The notes beneath the pieces were generated by a model. The model was not told where the DNA came from. It searched no databases and saw only the letters and a list, made by a program, of their open reading frames with translations. Below, piece by piece: positions 18,257-25,724 of a stretch of 64,000 nucleotides of DNA. The translations under genes and the position numbers were made by a program. The stretch is from Ferrimonas futtsuensis DSM 18154 (GTDB lineage: Bacteria; Pseudomonadota; Gammaproteobacteria; Enterobacterales; Shewanellaceae), in contig NZ_AUGL01000015.1 in the NCBI RefSeq assembly GCF_000422645.1, positions 62,001-126,000 on the forward strand, in the 5' to 3' direction. Within the stretch, counting starts at the first letter, position 1. Each line of letters starts with the position of its first letter.

Positions 18257-21200
18257 ATGTTTCCAAACTGGCTCCTGGTGCTGGTCAGCCTGGCCTACAT
18301 CGGCCTGCTGTTTGCCATCGCATTTCTCGGCGATCGCTACCGCCACAAACTGGCGGCCCATCAGCACAGCCTTATTTACGCCCTCTCGCTCGGGGTCTAC
18401 TGCACCTCCTGGGGTTTTCTGGGGACCGCCGGCCAGGCCTCTCGCGGCGACTTCTCCTACCTGCCTGTCTACATCGCCCCTATCCTGCTGTTTGTTATTG
18501 GCTGGCCCTTTATCCAACGCATCATCCGGGTCTGCCTGAGACTGAACATCACCTCCATCGCCGATCTGCTGGCGGCCCGTTTCGGCAAGTCTCAGAAACT
18601 GGCGGTACTGGTGACCCTGGTGGCCCTGTTTGGCACCCTGCCCTACATCGCCCTGCAGCTGAAAGCGATCGTCGACTCCTACGAGATCCTGCGGGAGACC
18701 ATGACCCTGACCTCCTGGCAGCTGGGCTTGTTGGTTACCCTGGTGTTGGCGGGATTTACCATCATCTTCGGGGTCCGCGCCATCGACGTCACCGAGCGCC
18801 ACCCCGGAGTGATGGTGGCCATCGCCTTCGAATCGCTGATCAAGCTCATCGCCTTTTTGGTGGTGGGTCTGTTTGTCTCCTTTGTGGCCTTCGACTCCCC
18901 GGCCCAGATCTGGCAGCGAGCCACCGAAGCCGCCGCCCAGCCGGCGTTCACCGGCAACAGCCTGGTGTCCATGTTGGGGCTGACGGTGATCGTGGTGTGC
19001 GCCTTTCTCTGCCTGCCCCGGCAGTTTCAGGTCACCATGGTGGAGCTGAAAGACCCGGAACAGGCCAAGATCAGCCGCTGGCTGTTTCCCCTCTACGTAC
19101 TGGTGTTTGCCTTTTTCGCCGCCCCTTTGGGCCAGGCGGGCGCCCTGCTCTATGGTGATTCCATGGCACCGGACGCCTATGTACTGTTCCTGCCCGCTTA
19201 TCACGGCCACTACTGGCTGAGCCTGCTCAGCTTCCTCGGCGCCATTTCCGCCGCCAGTGCCATGGTGATCATCTCCACCATGGCCCTGAGCATCATGCTC
19301 AGCAACGAAGTGGTGTTCCCTGCCCTGTTCCGTCGCAGTGCCCTGGAGGAGACCGACTTCCTCAGGTTCAGAGCCAGGCTGCTGATGGTGCGCAAGGGCC
19401 TGGTGCTGGTGGTGATCTCCCTGGCGTTTGCCATGTTCCTGGTGGCCCCGCCCCACACCCTCTCCTCTTTGGGAGAAGTGGCCTTCGGCGCCATCGCCCA
19501 AATTGGCCCGGCGCTGTTCGCCGCCTTCTGGTGGCGCAAGGTGAGCCTGACCGGTGTAATATCCGGCATCGGCGCCGGATTTGGCATCTGGCTGCTGTTC
19601 AATCTGGCTCCTCAGTTGGGGCTCTATGCCCACCCCATGGAGGGTTCGCCTTTTGGAGCGACCACCATGGCCACCCTGTTGGGCCTGCTGGTGAATATGG
19701 GGATGATCTGGCTGATCTCCGCCCTGAGCCGGCAGACGGTCAAAGAGCAGATGCAGATGGAGTTGTTCTTCGCCCGCCCCGACATCCATGAACGCCTGCC
19801 CATCAAGGCGGGGCGCATCGACCCCAGGGAGCTGGAGCTGCTGGCCGCCCGTTTCGTCGGTCACGACAAAGCCACACAGGGATTCGATCTCTACTACCGC
19901 AACCACCCCAGGTTCAGGGAGGGGCGACAGAATGCCGATCAGGAGCTGGTGCTCTACACAGAGAACCTGCTGGCGACGGTGATGGGGTCGGCCTCGGCGC
20001 GGCTGGTGATCTCCTGTGCCCTGCAGGGAAGGGACATCGCCCTGGATGAGGTGGCTCAGCTGATGGATGAAGCCACCAGTCAGCGCACGGCACTGAGCCG
20101 AGAGCTGCTGCAGAGCGCCATCGAGAACGCCTCCGAGGGAATTTCCGTCACCGACAACAATCACAAGCTGGTGGCCTGGAACCGCCGCTACCTCAGCCTG
20201 TTTAACTACCCCGAGGGCCTGGTCTATCCCGGCTGTCCCGTGGAAGACCTCATCCATTACAACCTGAGCCAACTTATCGACGATGAGGAGGAAGTGGAAC
20301 GCCAGGTGGCCCGGCGTCTTCGCTACCTGCGCCAAGGCAGCCGCCACAGCTCGGAGCGTCAGTTGCCCGATGGCACAGTGATTCGCATCGAGGGCAACCC
20401 CATGCCCGGCGGCGGCTTTGTGATGCTGTTCTCCGACATCACCGTCTACCGGGAAGCGGAGGCGCTACTGACCGAAAAGAACCTGGATCTGGAGTCCTTG
20501 GTGTCCGAGCGCACCAACAAGCTGGCCATGGCCAATGAGCAGCTGGCCCGCTCCAACGCCAAGCTGGATGCCGCCCGGGAACAGGCGGAATCCGCACACC
20601 GCCAGAAGAGTCAGTACCTCAAAGCCTGCAGTCACGACCTGCTGCAGCCGCTGTCCGCCGCCCGACTGTTCTCCTCCACCCTGATGGAAGAGGGAAGCCT
20701 CACCCCCAACCAGAGGGCGGGCCTGGAGCAGATCGATCGCTCCCTGCAGGTGGCCAATGAACTGCTGCTGGATCTGAACGCCATCACCAAGATTGAGAGT
20801 GGCACCATAGTGCCCAAACTGGAATCCTTCCCCCTGCAATCCCTGCTGGATTCCCTGGTGGGGGAGTTCGGCGCCCTGGCCCCCCGTTACCAGGTCACCC
20901 TGAGGGCGGTGCCTTGCAGTGCCTGGGTACACAGCGACAAGCAGCTGCTACGGCGAATCCTGCAAAATCTGCTCTCCAACGCGCTCAGGTACGCCAGTGG
21001 CGGCAAGGTGGTGCTGGGCTGCCGCCGGGGCGAGCAGTTGGAGATCCAGGTACTGGACAATGGTCCCGGCATCCCCGCAGAGAAGCAGCAACTGGTGTTC
21101 GAGCAGTTCACCCGCCTGCAGAGCGGCGGCCCCAATGGCCTGGGGCTGGGACTGAACATCGCCCAGGGGCTGAGCCAGCTGCTGGGACACACGCTGTCAC

Positions 21201-21718
21201 TGGACTCTGAAGCAGGACGGGGCAGCTGCTTCTCTCTGGCATTGCCTCCTGCCCGCCCTCAGGTTCAGGCTGTGCCCACCAAGACCAGCGCCTTTACCCT
21301 GCAAGGGGTTCGGGTGCTGTGCATCGATAACGACCCGGCAGTACTCGCCGGCATGGAGCAGTTGCTCGGCAGCTGGCAATGCAGCGTCTTTGTCGCCGAC
21401 AGTCTGGCCAGCGCCCAGGCCCTGCTGCAGAGCCGCCATGGCGAGATGGACATCATGCTGGTGGATTACCAGCTGAACAACGATGAGGACGGCATCTCGG
21501 TGATGCAGCGGATGCAGCAGCTAAGTGCCCGGCCCCTGCCCGGCATCCTGATCAGTGCCACCACAGACGAAGGGGTGGTCAACCAGGCCAAAGAGGCGGG
21601 CTTCGGGTTCCTGCGCAAGCTGGTGAAGCCAGTTGCTCTGCGGGCACTGATGAGTGCCACCCTGGTCAGGGAGCTGCAACAGAACTATGGTCAGGAGCTG
21701 GATACCCAGAACAGCTAA
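18257..21718 (+). CDS. crbS: CrbS/MxtR-type hybrid histidine kinase with symporter-like sensor
   Basis: An 1153-residue membrane hybrid kinase. Residues 1 to about 495 form a sodium/solute symporter (SLC5)-like domain of about 13 helices. Then comes a STAC-type linker (ELLAARFVG ... ARLVISCAL), a PAS domain (AIENASEGISVTDNNHKL), a coiled coil, HisKA with phospho-acceptor His in KACSHDLLQPLSA, HATPase (NLLSNALRYA, DNGPGIP, GLGLGLNIA) and a C-terminal receiver with Asp in IMLVDYQLN. CrbS in Vibrio and MxtR in Pseudomonas have this order and control acetate use through CrbR/ErdR. The convergent response regulator and the divergent porin/CoA-ligase operon fit that role. The ligand here is unproven. 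Confidence 0.88.
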   Translation: MFPNWLLVLVSLAYIGLLFAIAFLGDRYRHKLAAHQHSLIYALSLGVYCTSWGFLGTAGQASRGDFSYLPVYIAPILLFVIGWPFIQRIIRVCLRLNITSIADLLAARFGKSQKLAVLVTLVALFGTLPYIALQLKAIVDSYEILRETMTLTSWQLGLLVTLVLAGFTIIFGVRAIDVTERHPGVMVAIAFESLIKLIAFLVVGLFVSFVAFDSPAQIWQRATEAAAQPAFTGNSLVSMLGLTVIVVCAFLCLPRQFQVTMVELKDPEQAKISRWLFPLYVLVFAFFAAPLGQAGALLYGDSMAPDAYVLFLPAYHGHYWLSLLSFLGAISAASAMVIISTMALSIMLSNEVVFPALFRRSALEETDFLRFRARLLMVRKGLVLVVISLAFAMFLVAPPHTLSSLGEVAFGAIAQIGPALFAAFWWRKVSLTGVISGIGAGFGIWLLFNLAPQLGLYAHPMEGSPFGATTMATLLGLLVNMGMIWLISALSRQTVKEQMQMELFFARPDIHERLPIKAGRIDPRELELLAARFVGHDKATQGFDLYYRNHPRFREGRQNADQELVLYTENLLATVMGSASARLVISCALQGRDIALDEVAQLMDEATSQRTALSRELLQSAIENASEGISVTDNNHKLVAWNRRYLSLFNYPEGLVYPGCPVEDLIHYNLSQLIDDEEEVERQVARRLRYLRQGSRHSSERQLPDGTVIRIEGNPMPGGGFVMLFSDITVYREAEALLTEKNLDLESLVSERTNKLAMANEQLARSNAKLDAAREQAESAHRQKSQYLKACSHDLLQPLSAARLFSSTLMEEGSLTPNQRAGLEQIDRSLQVANELLLDLNAITKIESGTIVPKLESFPLQSLLDSLVGEFGALAPRYQVTLRAVPCSAWVHSDKQLLRRILQNLLSNALRYASGGKVVLGCRRGEQLEIQVLDNGPGIPAEKQQLVFEQFTRLQSGGPNGLGLGLNIAQGLSQLLGHTLSLDSEAGRGSCFSLALPPARPQVQAVPTKTSAFTLQGVRVLCIDNDPAVLAGMEQLLGSWQCSVFVADSLASAQALLQSRHGEMDIMLVDYQLNNDEDGISVMQRMQQLSARPLPGILISATTDEGVVNQAKEAGFGFLRKLVKPVALRALMSATLVRELQQNYGQELDTQNS

Positions 21719-21737
21719 GTCCTGGGCGAGCATCTGG

Positions 21738-22379
21738 TCAGCTGACCGCCCCCGGTTGCAGTTGCTTCATGGCAATCACCGCCTGAGTGCGGGTGCGCAC
21801 CCCCAGCTTGAGAAAGATCGCACTGGCGTGGGCCTTGATGGTGGCCTCAGACAAACCCAGCTCCTGGGCAATCTGCTTGTTGAGCAAACCATCGGCAAAC
21901 ATCATCAGAATCTTGTGCTGGCGCGGGGAGAGACTGGCGATCTTCTCCTCGACGCCATCCCTGGCGCCATCGCTCAGGTCCGTCCCCTCGGGCAACCACT
22001 GCTGACCGGACATCACCGCTTCCACCGCCTCTATCATTCTGGGAACAGGTTGAGATTTAGGCACGAAGGCAGCGGCTCCGCAGCGAACGCTCTGGGCGAT
22101 AGTGCGATTATCCTCCTGGCCCGAAATGATGATCACTCCAAGCTCGGGGTATTCAGAGCGAATCTGCACCAGGGTATTGAAACCATGGGCATCAGGAATG
22201 TTGAGGTCGAGCAAAAGCAGGTCTGTATCACCATGCTGCGCCAACAACCCCTTCAACTGGCGCACCGACTCCCCCTCCAGCACTTGGGAATTGGGAAACT
22301 GTTTCTCCAGAACAGAGAGAAGGGCCTGACGAAACAGCGGGTGATCGTCGGCAATGATTATTTTTTCCGGTTGAAACAT
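21738..22379 (-). CDS. crbR: CrbR/ErdR-like LuxR-family response regulator
   Basis: A 213-residue NarL-type regulator. The receiver starts IIIADDHPLFRQALL; the phospho-Asp is in LLLLDLNIPD and the Lys in AAFVPKS. A C-terminal LuxR helix-turn-helix follows (LSPRQHKILMMFADGLLNKQIAQ then SEATIKAHASAIFLKLGV). It is convergent with the hybrid kinase, only 19 bases between stops, and is its likely phosphorylation partner. In Vibrio, CrbR activates acetyl-CoA synthetase. Here the adjacent acyl-CoA synthetase operon is a plausible target. The ATG at 22379 is preferred, with AAGGA upstream. Confidence 0.85.
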   Translation of the reverse strand: MFQPEKIIIADDHPLFRQALLSVLEKQFPNSQVLEGESVRQLKGLLAQHGDTDLLLLDLNIPDAHGFNTLVQIRSEYPELGVIIISGQEDNRTIAQSVRCGAAAFVPKSQPVPRMIEAVEAVMSGQQWLPEGTDLSDGARDGVEEKIASLSPRQHKILMMFADGLLNKQIAQELGLSEATIKAHASAIFLKLGVRTRTQAVIAMKQLQPGAVS

Positions 22380-22759
22380 ATGGCGTCCTTGTGGGTGCAC
22401 TCATGCCACCTCGCCCAAAGGCAGGCAGATTACGTTGGATACCCCAGGCGCCGGTGCACCTATCCATGGCGTAACAGATTAGTCAAAGTGTATCGGATTC
22501 ACCGATTCCGGCCATTAGACCTTTAGTGAATTCAACATTACCGTTACAGCCGAAGTTAACCTAATGCCTATTAGATTCCGATTCAATACCTTAGTAAGCA
22601 TGAGCCTCGCCCGCCTGGTGGCTTCTCATCGGGACTTCCTTCCACCACTGAATCCATTTCAAAGTTTTCGATAATACTCTTAGTTCAAGGTATAATTTTC
22701 TGTTTGACACGCCCTATGCAGAGACACCGTCCCTGTCAGACCAAAACCAAGTCGAGCTT
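22380..22759. other. divergent promoter region between crbR-like and nspS-like genes
   Basis: No gene is supported here. It holds AGGTATT on the minus strand (22585-22591) and a TATAAT at 22691-22696 that could be the -10 box for the polyamine-binding protein gene. No strong matching -35 element was found. Confidence 0.4.
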
Positions 22760-23785
22760 ATGCTTAATCGAACTCTTCCAGTGCTCATCCTGGCGCTTCT
22801 TCCCGCCCTCGCCTATTCAGGTGAAGTGAAGTTGCTGACTTGGGAAGCCTACCTTTCGGATAAGGTAGTCCATGCCTTTCGCCTGGAAACCGGCCACCGG
22901 GTTGAGCAGTTTTTCATCAGCTCCGACTCAGAGCGTAATGCCATGTTCGATGCAGGCGGTGCCACCCTGTTCGATCTGGTCATGGCCGACAATGGGGCTA
23001 CCCAGGCATACGCCAAACAAGGGCTCATTCAAAAGATGACTGGGGTGGTTTCCAGCCTGGCTCACATCGACGCAGACTGGCAACAGGCTTGTGGTGAGTT
23101 TGGCGCCGCCTACAGCTGGGGAACCCTGGGGATAGCCTACCGCCAATCCTTTGGGATACAGATTGACTCCTGGCAACAACTGTTTGTACCTCCAGCCCCC
23201 TTCCAGGGAAAGGTGGTGACAATGACCGACTCCAAAGAGTTTACTGCCGCCGCCCTGATGGCTCACAGTTTCAGCCCCAACAGTTCGGATCCTCGGGAAC
23301 TCCAGCGTGCCTTCGAGTTGATGCGGGCTCAGAGACAACATGTTTTGGCCTATGACTATGGGGTCTCCTATGCCCTCAGTTGGCAAAAAGAGAGCGAGAT
23401 GGCCATGGCACTGGCCTATTCCGCCGATGTGGAAGAGATCATCAGCGCCACTGGGCAGAAAGACTGGACCTATGTGGTTCCCAACGAAGGAACTCTCCTG
23501 TGGGTCGACTGTTGGGTGATCCCCTCAGGCCGTGCCGTCAATAAGGCCACCCTGGCCTTCCTGGAGTTCATAAACCGCCCCGAGATTGCTGCCCTCAATG
23601 CTGAACAGGCCTGGTTCCCCTCACCTATCGGTGCCGCCAGGAAACTCACCTCGGACGCTCACAAGGGGAATACCGAACTCTATCCCGGCACCGAGGTCAT
23701 GAAGAGAAGCGTTCTGCTCTATGACAGGCCTGAAGAAGCTAAACGCCGTATCTCGGCGGTCATCGACAACCTCAAGAACCAGTAA
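22760..23785 (+). CDS. NspS/PotD-like periplasmic polyamine-binding protein (copy 1)
   Basis: A 341-residue periplasmic binding protein with a signal peptide (LPVLILALLPALAYS). The mature part begins EVKLLTWEAYLSDKVV, the PotD/PotF-type first strand, and has DLVMADNG, AYSWGTLGIAYR, TMTDSKEFTAAAL, LAYSADVEE and LWVDCWVIPSG as ligand-cleft blocks. There are no ABC permease or ATPase genes beside it, and an MbaA-like protein lies downstream, so by analogy with Vibrio NspS it probably senses polyamine rather than imports it. About half its residues match the second copy at 24689, so these are paralogues. Which polyamine is bound cannot be told. Confidence 0.8.
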   Translation: MLNRTLPVLILALLPALAYSGEVKLLTWEAYLSDKVVHAFRLETGHRVEQFFISSDSERNAMFDAGGATLFDLVMADNGATQAYAKQGLIQKMTGVVSSLAHIDADWQQACGEFGAAYSWGTLGIAYRQSFGIQIDSWQQLFVPPAPFQGKVVTMTDSKEFTAAALMAHSFSPNSSDPRELQRAFELMRAQRQHVLAYDYGVSYALSWQKESEMAMALAYSADVEEIISATGQKDWTYVVPNEGTLLWVDCWVIPSGRAVNKATLAFLEFINRPEIAALNAEQAWFPSPIGAARKLTSDAHKGNTELYPGTEVMKRSVLLYDRPEEAKRRISAVIDNLKNQ

Positions 23786-23924
23786 CCCGCTTTCAGACCC
23801 ACTGTTTCGCACAGCCTGGTGAGTGTTCTGATAGGCTGATCACACCCCCTGATTAAAAAGTCATCGACCCTAAATCACTTATACATATAATAACTTCAGG
23901 TTATCCCTGAAAAGTGGGGGCGCG

Positions 23925-24308
23925 ATGAACAGGATCTCTACCCTTCTGCTGCTTTCCCTGCTGCTCTGTACCAAGGCCAGCGGTCACCCAGTGTTTGCCG
24001 ACGCCATGAAGCAGCAACTGAGGCTTCAAAAGGTGGAGTGCGAAGCCTGCCACGGCAAAGATGAGCAGTACCAACTGAGAAATGGTTTGGGACTGAGGTT
24101 TGAAGCCGAACTGCCTAAGAGCCTGACCTGGCAATACCACTCCGTGCTGGCCATGGGCGACCCAGATGCCATCCGCTCTCATGAAAGAGCCATGGCCAAG
24201 AGCTTCTCCCTGATTCTGCTCAAGGTGGGCCAGCAACCCCTGGGTGACGCTACCTTGATGGAGCAGATTCAAGCGGGAGAACTGGAAGGGATCCACCCAA
24301 CCAGATAA
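23925..24308 (+). CDS. small periplasmic monoheme cytochrome c-like protein
   Basis: A 127-residue protein with a signal peptide (ISTLLLLSLLLCTKASG) and one haem c motif C39-E-A-C42-H43 followed by GKD. The remainder is helical with several Met and His residues that could be the second axial ligand (LAMGDPDA). I do not recognise a named family. It sits between two polyamine-binding-protein genes, all in one direction, 139 bases after the first and 380 before the second. A TATAAT-like box near 23886 suggests its own promoter. A role in electron transfer is inferred only from the haem motif. Confidence 0.65.
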   Translation: MNRISTLLLLSLLLCTKASGHPVFADAMKQQLRLQKVECEACHGKDEQYQLRNGLGLRFEAELPKSLTWQYHSVLAMGDPDAIRSHERAMAKSFSLILLKVGQQPLGDATLMEQIQAGELEGIHPTR

Positions 24309-24688
24309 TCAACTGCGGTCGTCCGACCTATTTGCGGGAGAAATTCTTGGATCAATTTGTGTCCGTTCCCGCCTGGAAAGATGACCACCTCGATGTTCCG
24401 ATAAACCGCAGAGCGCCAGGGTGCCAACGCAAAGACCCGCAAAAAAACACAAATAATATCAAAAGATTACAGCCAAGGCGCCCACCAAAGCTCTCCGAAA
24501 ACCGAGCGGCTGTTGAAAATGCCACCGGCACGAAAACGGCATTCCGCCTCAGTATTTCAATTCCTGAGCACCCATCCCTCATGTACAGAATTCAATCAAA
24601 GAACTAAGCTCAAAAAGGGGAAACTTTTTCAAAGACTTTGGCATCTCTAGATGCCAAAGGGCTCATCTGAAGCGACCAAGGATAGGTT
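24309..24688. other. intergenic leader of the second nspS-like gene
   Basis: No convincing gene is seen: a 91-codon frame here has no ribosome-binding site and unnatural composition. It is AT-richer and contains a perfect inverted repeat at 24636-24659. Confidence 0.45.
24636..24659. repeat. perfect inverted repeat before the second nspS-like gene
   Basis: Arms CTTTGGCATCT and its exact complement AGATGCCAAAG around a 2-base centre, ending 29 bases before the ATG. No T-run follows, so it is more likely an operator or a 5'-leader hairpin than a terminator. Confidence 0.55.
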
Positions 24689-25714
24689 ATGCATAGACTG
24701 TCTCTCAGCCTGGGTGCGGCACTGTTTCTGGCCCCCTCTTTAGTCATCTCCGATGAGGTTAGAGTGCTGACCTGGGAAGCCTACCTGTCAAAAGAGGTGA
24801 TCGCTGCCTTTGCCAAGCAGACAGGACACAGCATTCATCAGGTGTTCATCAGCAGTGATACTGAACGAAACGCCATTCTGGCGACGGATGGAGGTCTGCT
24901 GTTTGATTTGGTGATGACCGACAGTAATGCAACCCGAGTCTATGCCCAGGATGGGCTGATCCAACCTCTTAGCGATAAGGTGCCAAATGGCGAACATATA
25001 GACCGGCGTTGGCAACAGGCCTGCGGAGATTACGGCCTGGCATACAGCTGGGGCACACTCGGGATTGCCTATCGCAGCTCCCTGGTCCACGACATCATCA
25101 GCTGGAAGCAGCTGTTTTCCCCGTCCCGCCCCCTGAGAGGGCGAGTGGTCATGATGACCGACATCCATGACTTCACCGCGGTGGCCCTTATCGCAGCAGG
25201 CTTCGACCCCAACAGCGAGGAACGCAGCGAACTTCAAGCGGCCTATGCATTGATGCAAGAGCAGCAACAATACGTCCTTGCGTACGATTACGGCCTCTCC
25301 TATGCCTTAAGCCGACGGCAGGACAGTCAGATGGCCATGACCCTGGCCTATTCGGCCGATGTTGAGGAGATCATCGAGGCCACCGGACAACAAGACTGGG
25401 TTTATCGCATCCCCAACGAAGGCACCATGCTTTGGGTAGACTGCTGGACTGCACCTGCAGGCCACCCCATAAAACCCGCCACCCTGGCCTTCCTTAATTT
25501 CATCAACCAACCAGAGATCGCCGCACTGAATGCGGAGACCACCTGGATGCCAACCCCCATCGCCAGCGCCAAGGCATTGACCACCCTAAAGCACAGACAG
25601 GACAGGGAGCTCTATCCCACTGAGCAGATAACCAATCGCAGCGAGGTGTTCCGCAGCTTGTCCAAGGATGCCATCGACCTTAGAGCCAAAATGGTCGCCA
25701 CCATTAAAGACTAG
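24689..25714 (+). CDS. nspS: NspS-like periplasmic polyamine-binding protein (copy 2)
   Basis: A 341-residue periplasmic binding protein, the same length as copy 1 and sharing its blocks (VLTWEAYLS, DLVMTDSNA, AYSWGTLGIAYR, MMTDIHDFTAVAL, LAYSADVEEI, LWVDCW). A signal peptide spans about residues 1-20. It ends 10 bases before the GGDEF-EAL gene, exactly as nspS precedes mbaA in Vibrio cholerae, where NspS loaded with norspermidine binds the MbaA periplasmic domain. This makes it the likely sensor partner. The start is preceded by AAGGATAGGTT, an acceptable ribosome-binding site. Confidence 0.85.
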   Translation: MHRLSLSLGAALFLAPSLVISDEVRVLTWEAYLSKEVIAAFAKQTGHSIHQVFISSDTERNAILATDGGLLFDLVMTDSNATRVYAQDGLIQPLSDKVPNGEHIDRRWQQACGDYGLAYSWGTLGIAYRSSLVHDIISWKQLFSPSRPLRGRVVMMTDIHDFTAVALIAAGFDPNSEERSELQAAYALMQEQQQYVLAYDYGLSYALSRRQDSQMAMTLAYSADVEEIIEATGQQDWVYRIPNEGTMLWVDCWTAPAGHPIKPATLAFLNFINQPEIAALNAETTWMPTPIASAKALTTLKHRQDRELYPTEQITNRSEVFRSLSKDAIDLRAKMVATIKD

Positions 25715-25724
25715 GAGGGCGGGG

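Noticed and set aside
18194-20347. 717-codon minus-strand frame opposite the hybrid kinase
   Set aside because: Antisense to the symporter and PAS regions; composition typical of a shadow frame in GC-rich DNA.
21733-21748. GGTCAGCTGACC palindrome between crbS-like and crbR-like stops as a terminator
   Set aside because: Short, no loop and no T-run; it partly overlaps the end of the regulator gene.
24332-24607. 91-codon frame before the second nspS-like gene
   Set aside because: No ribosome-binding site; low-quality composition; it lies in a likely promoter/leader region.
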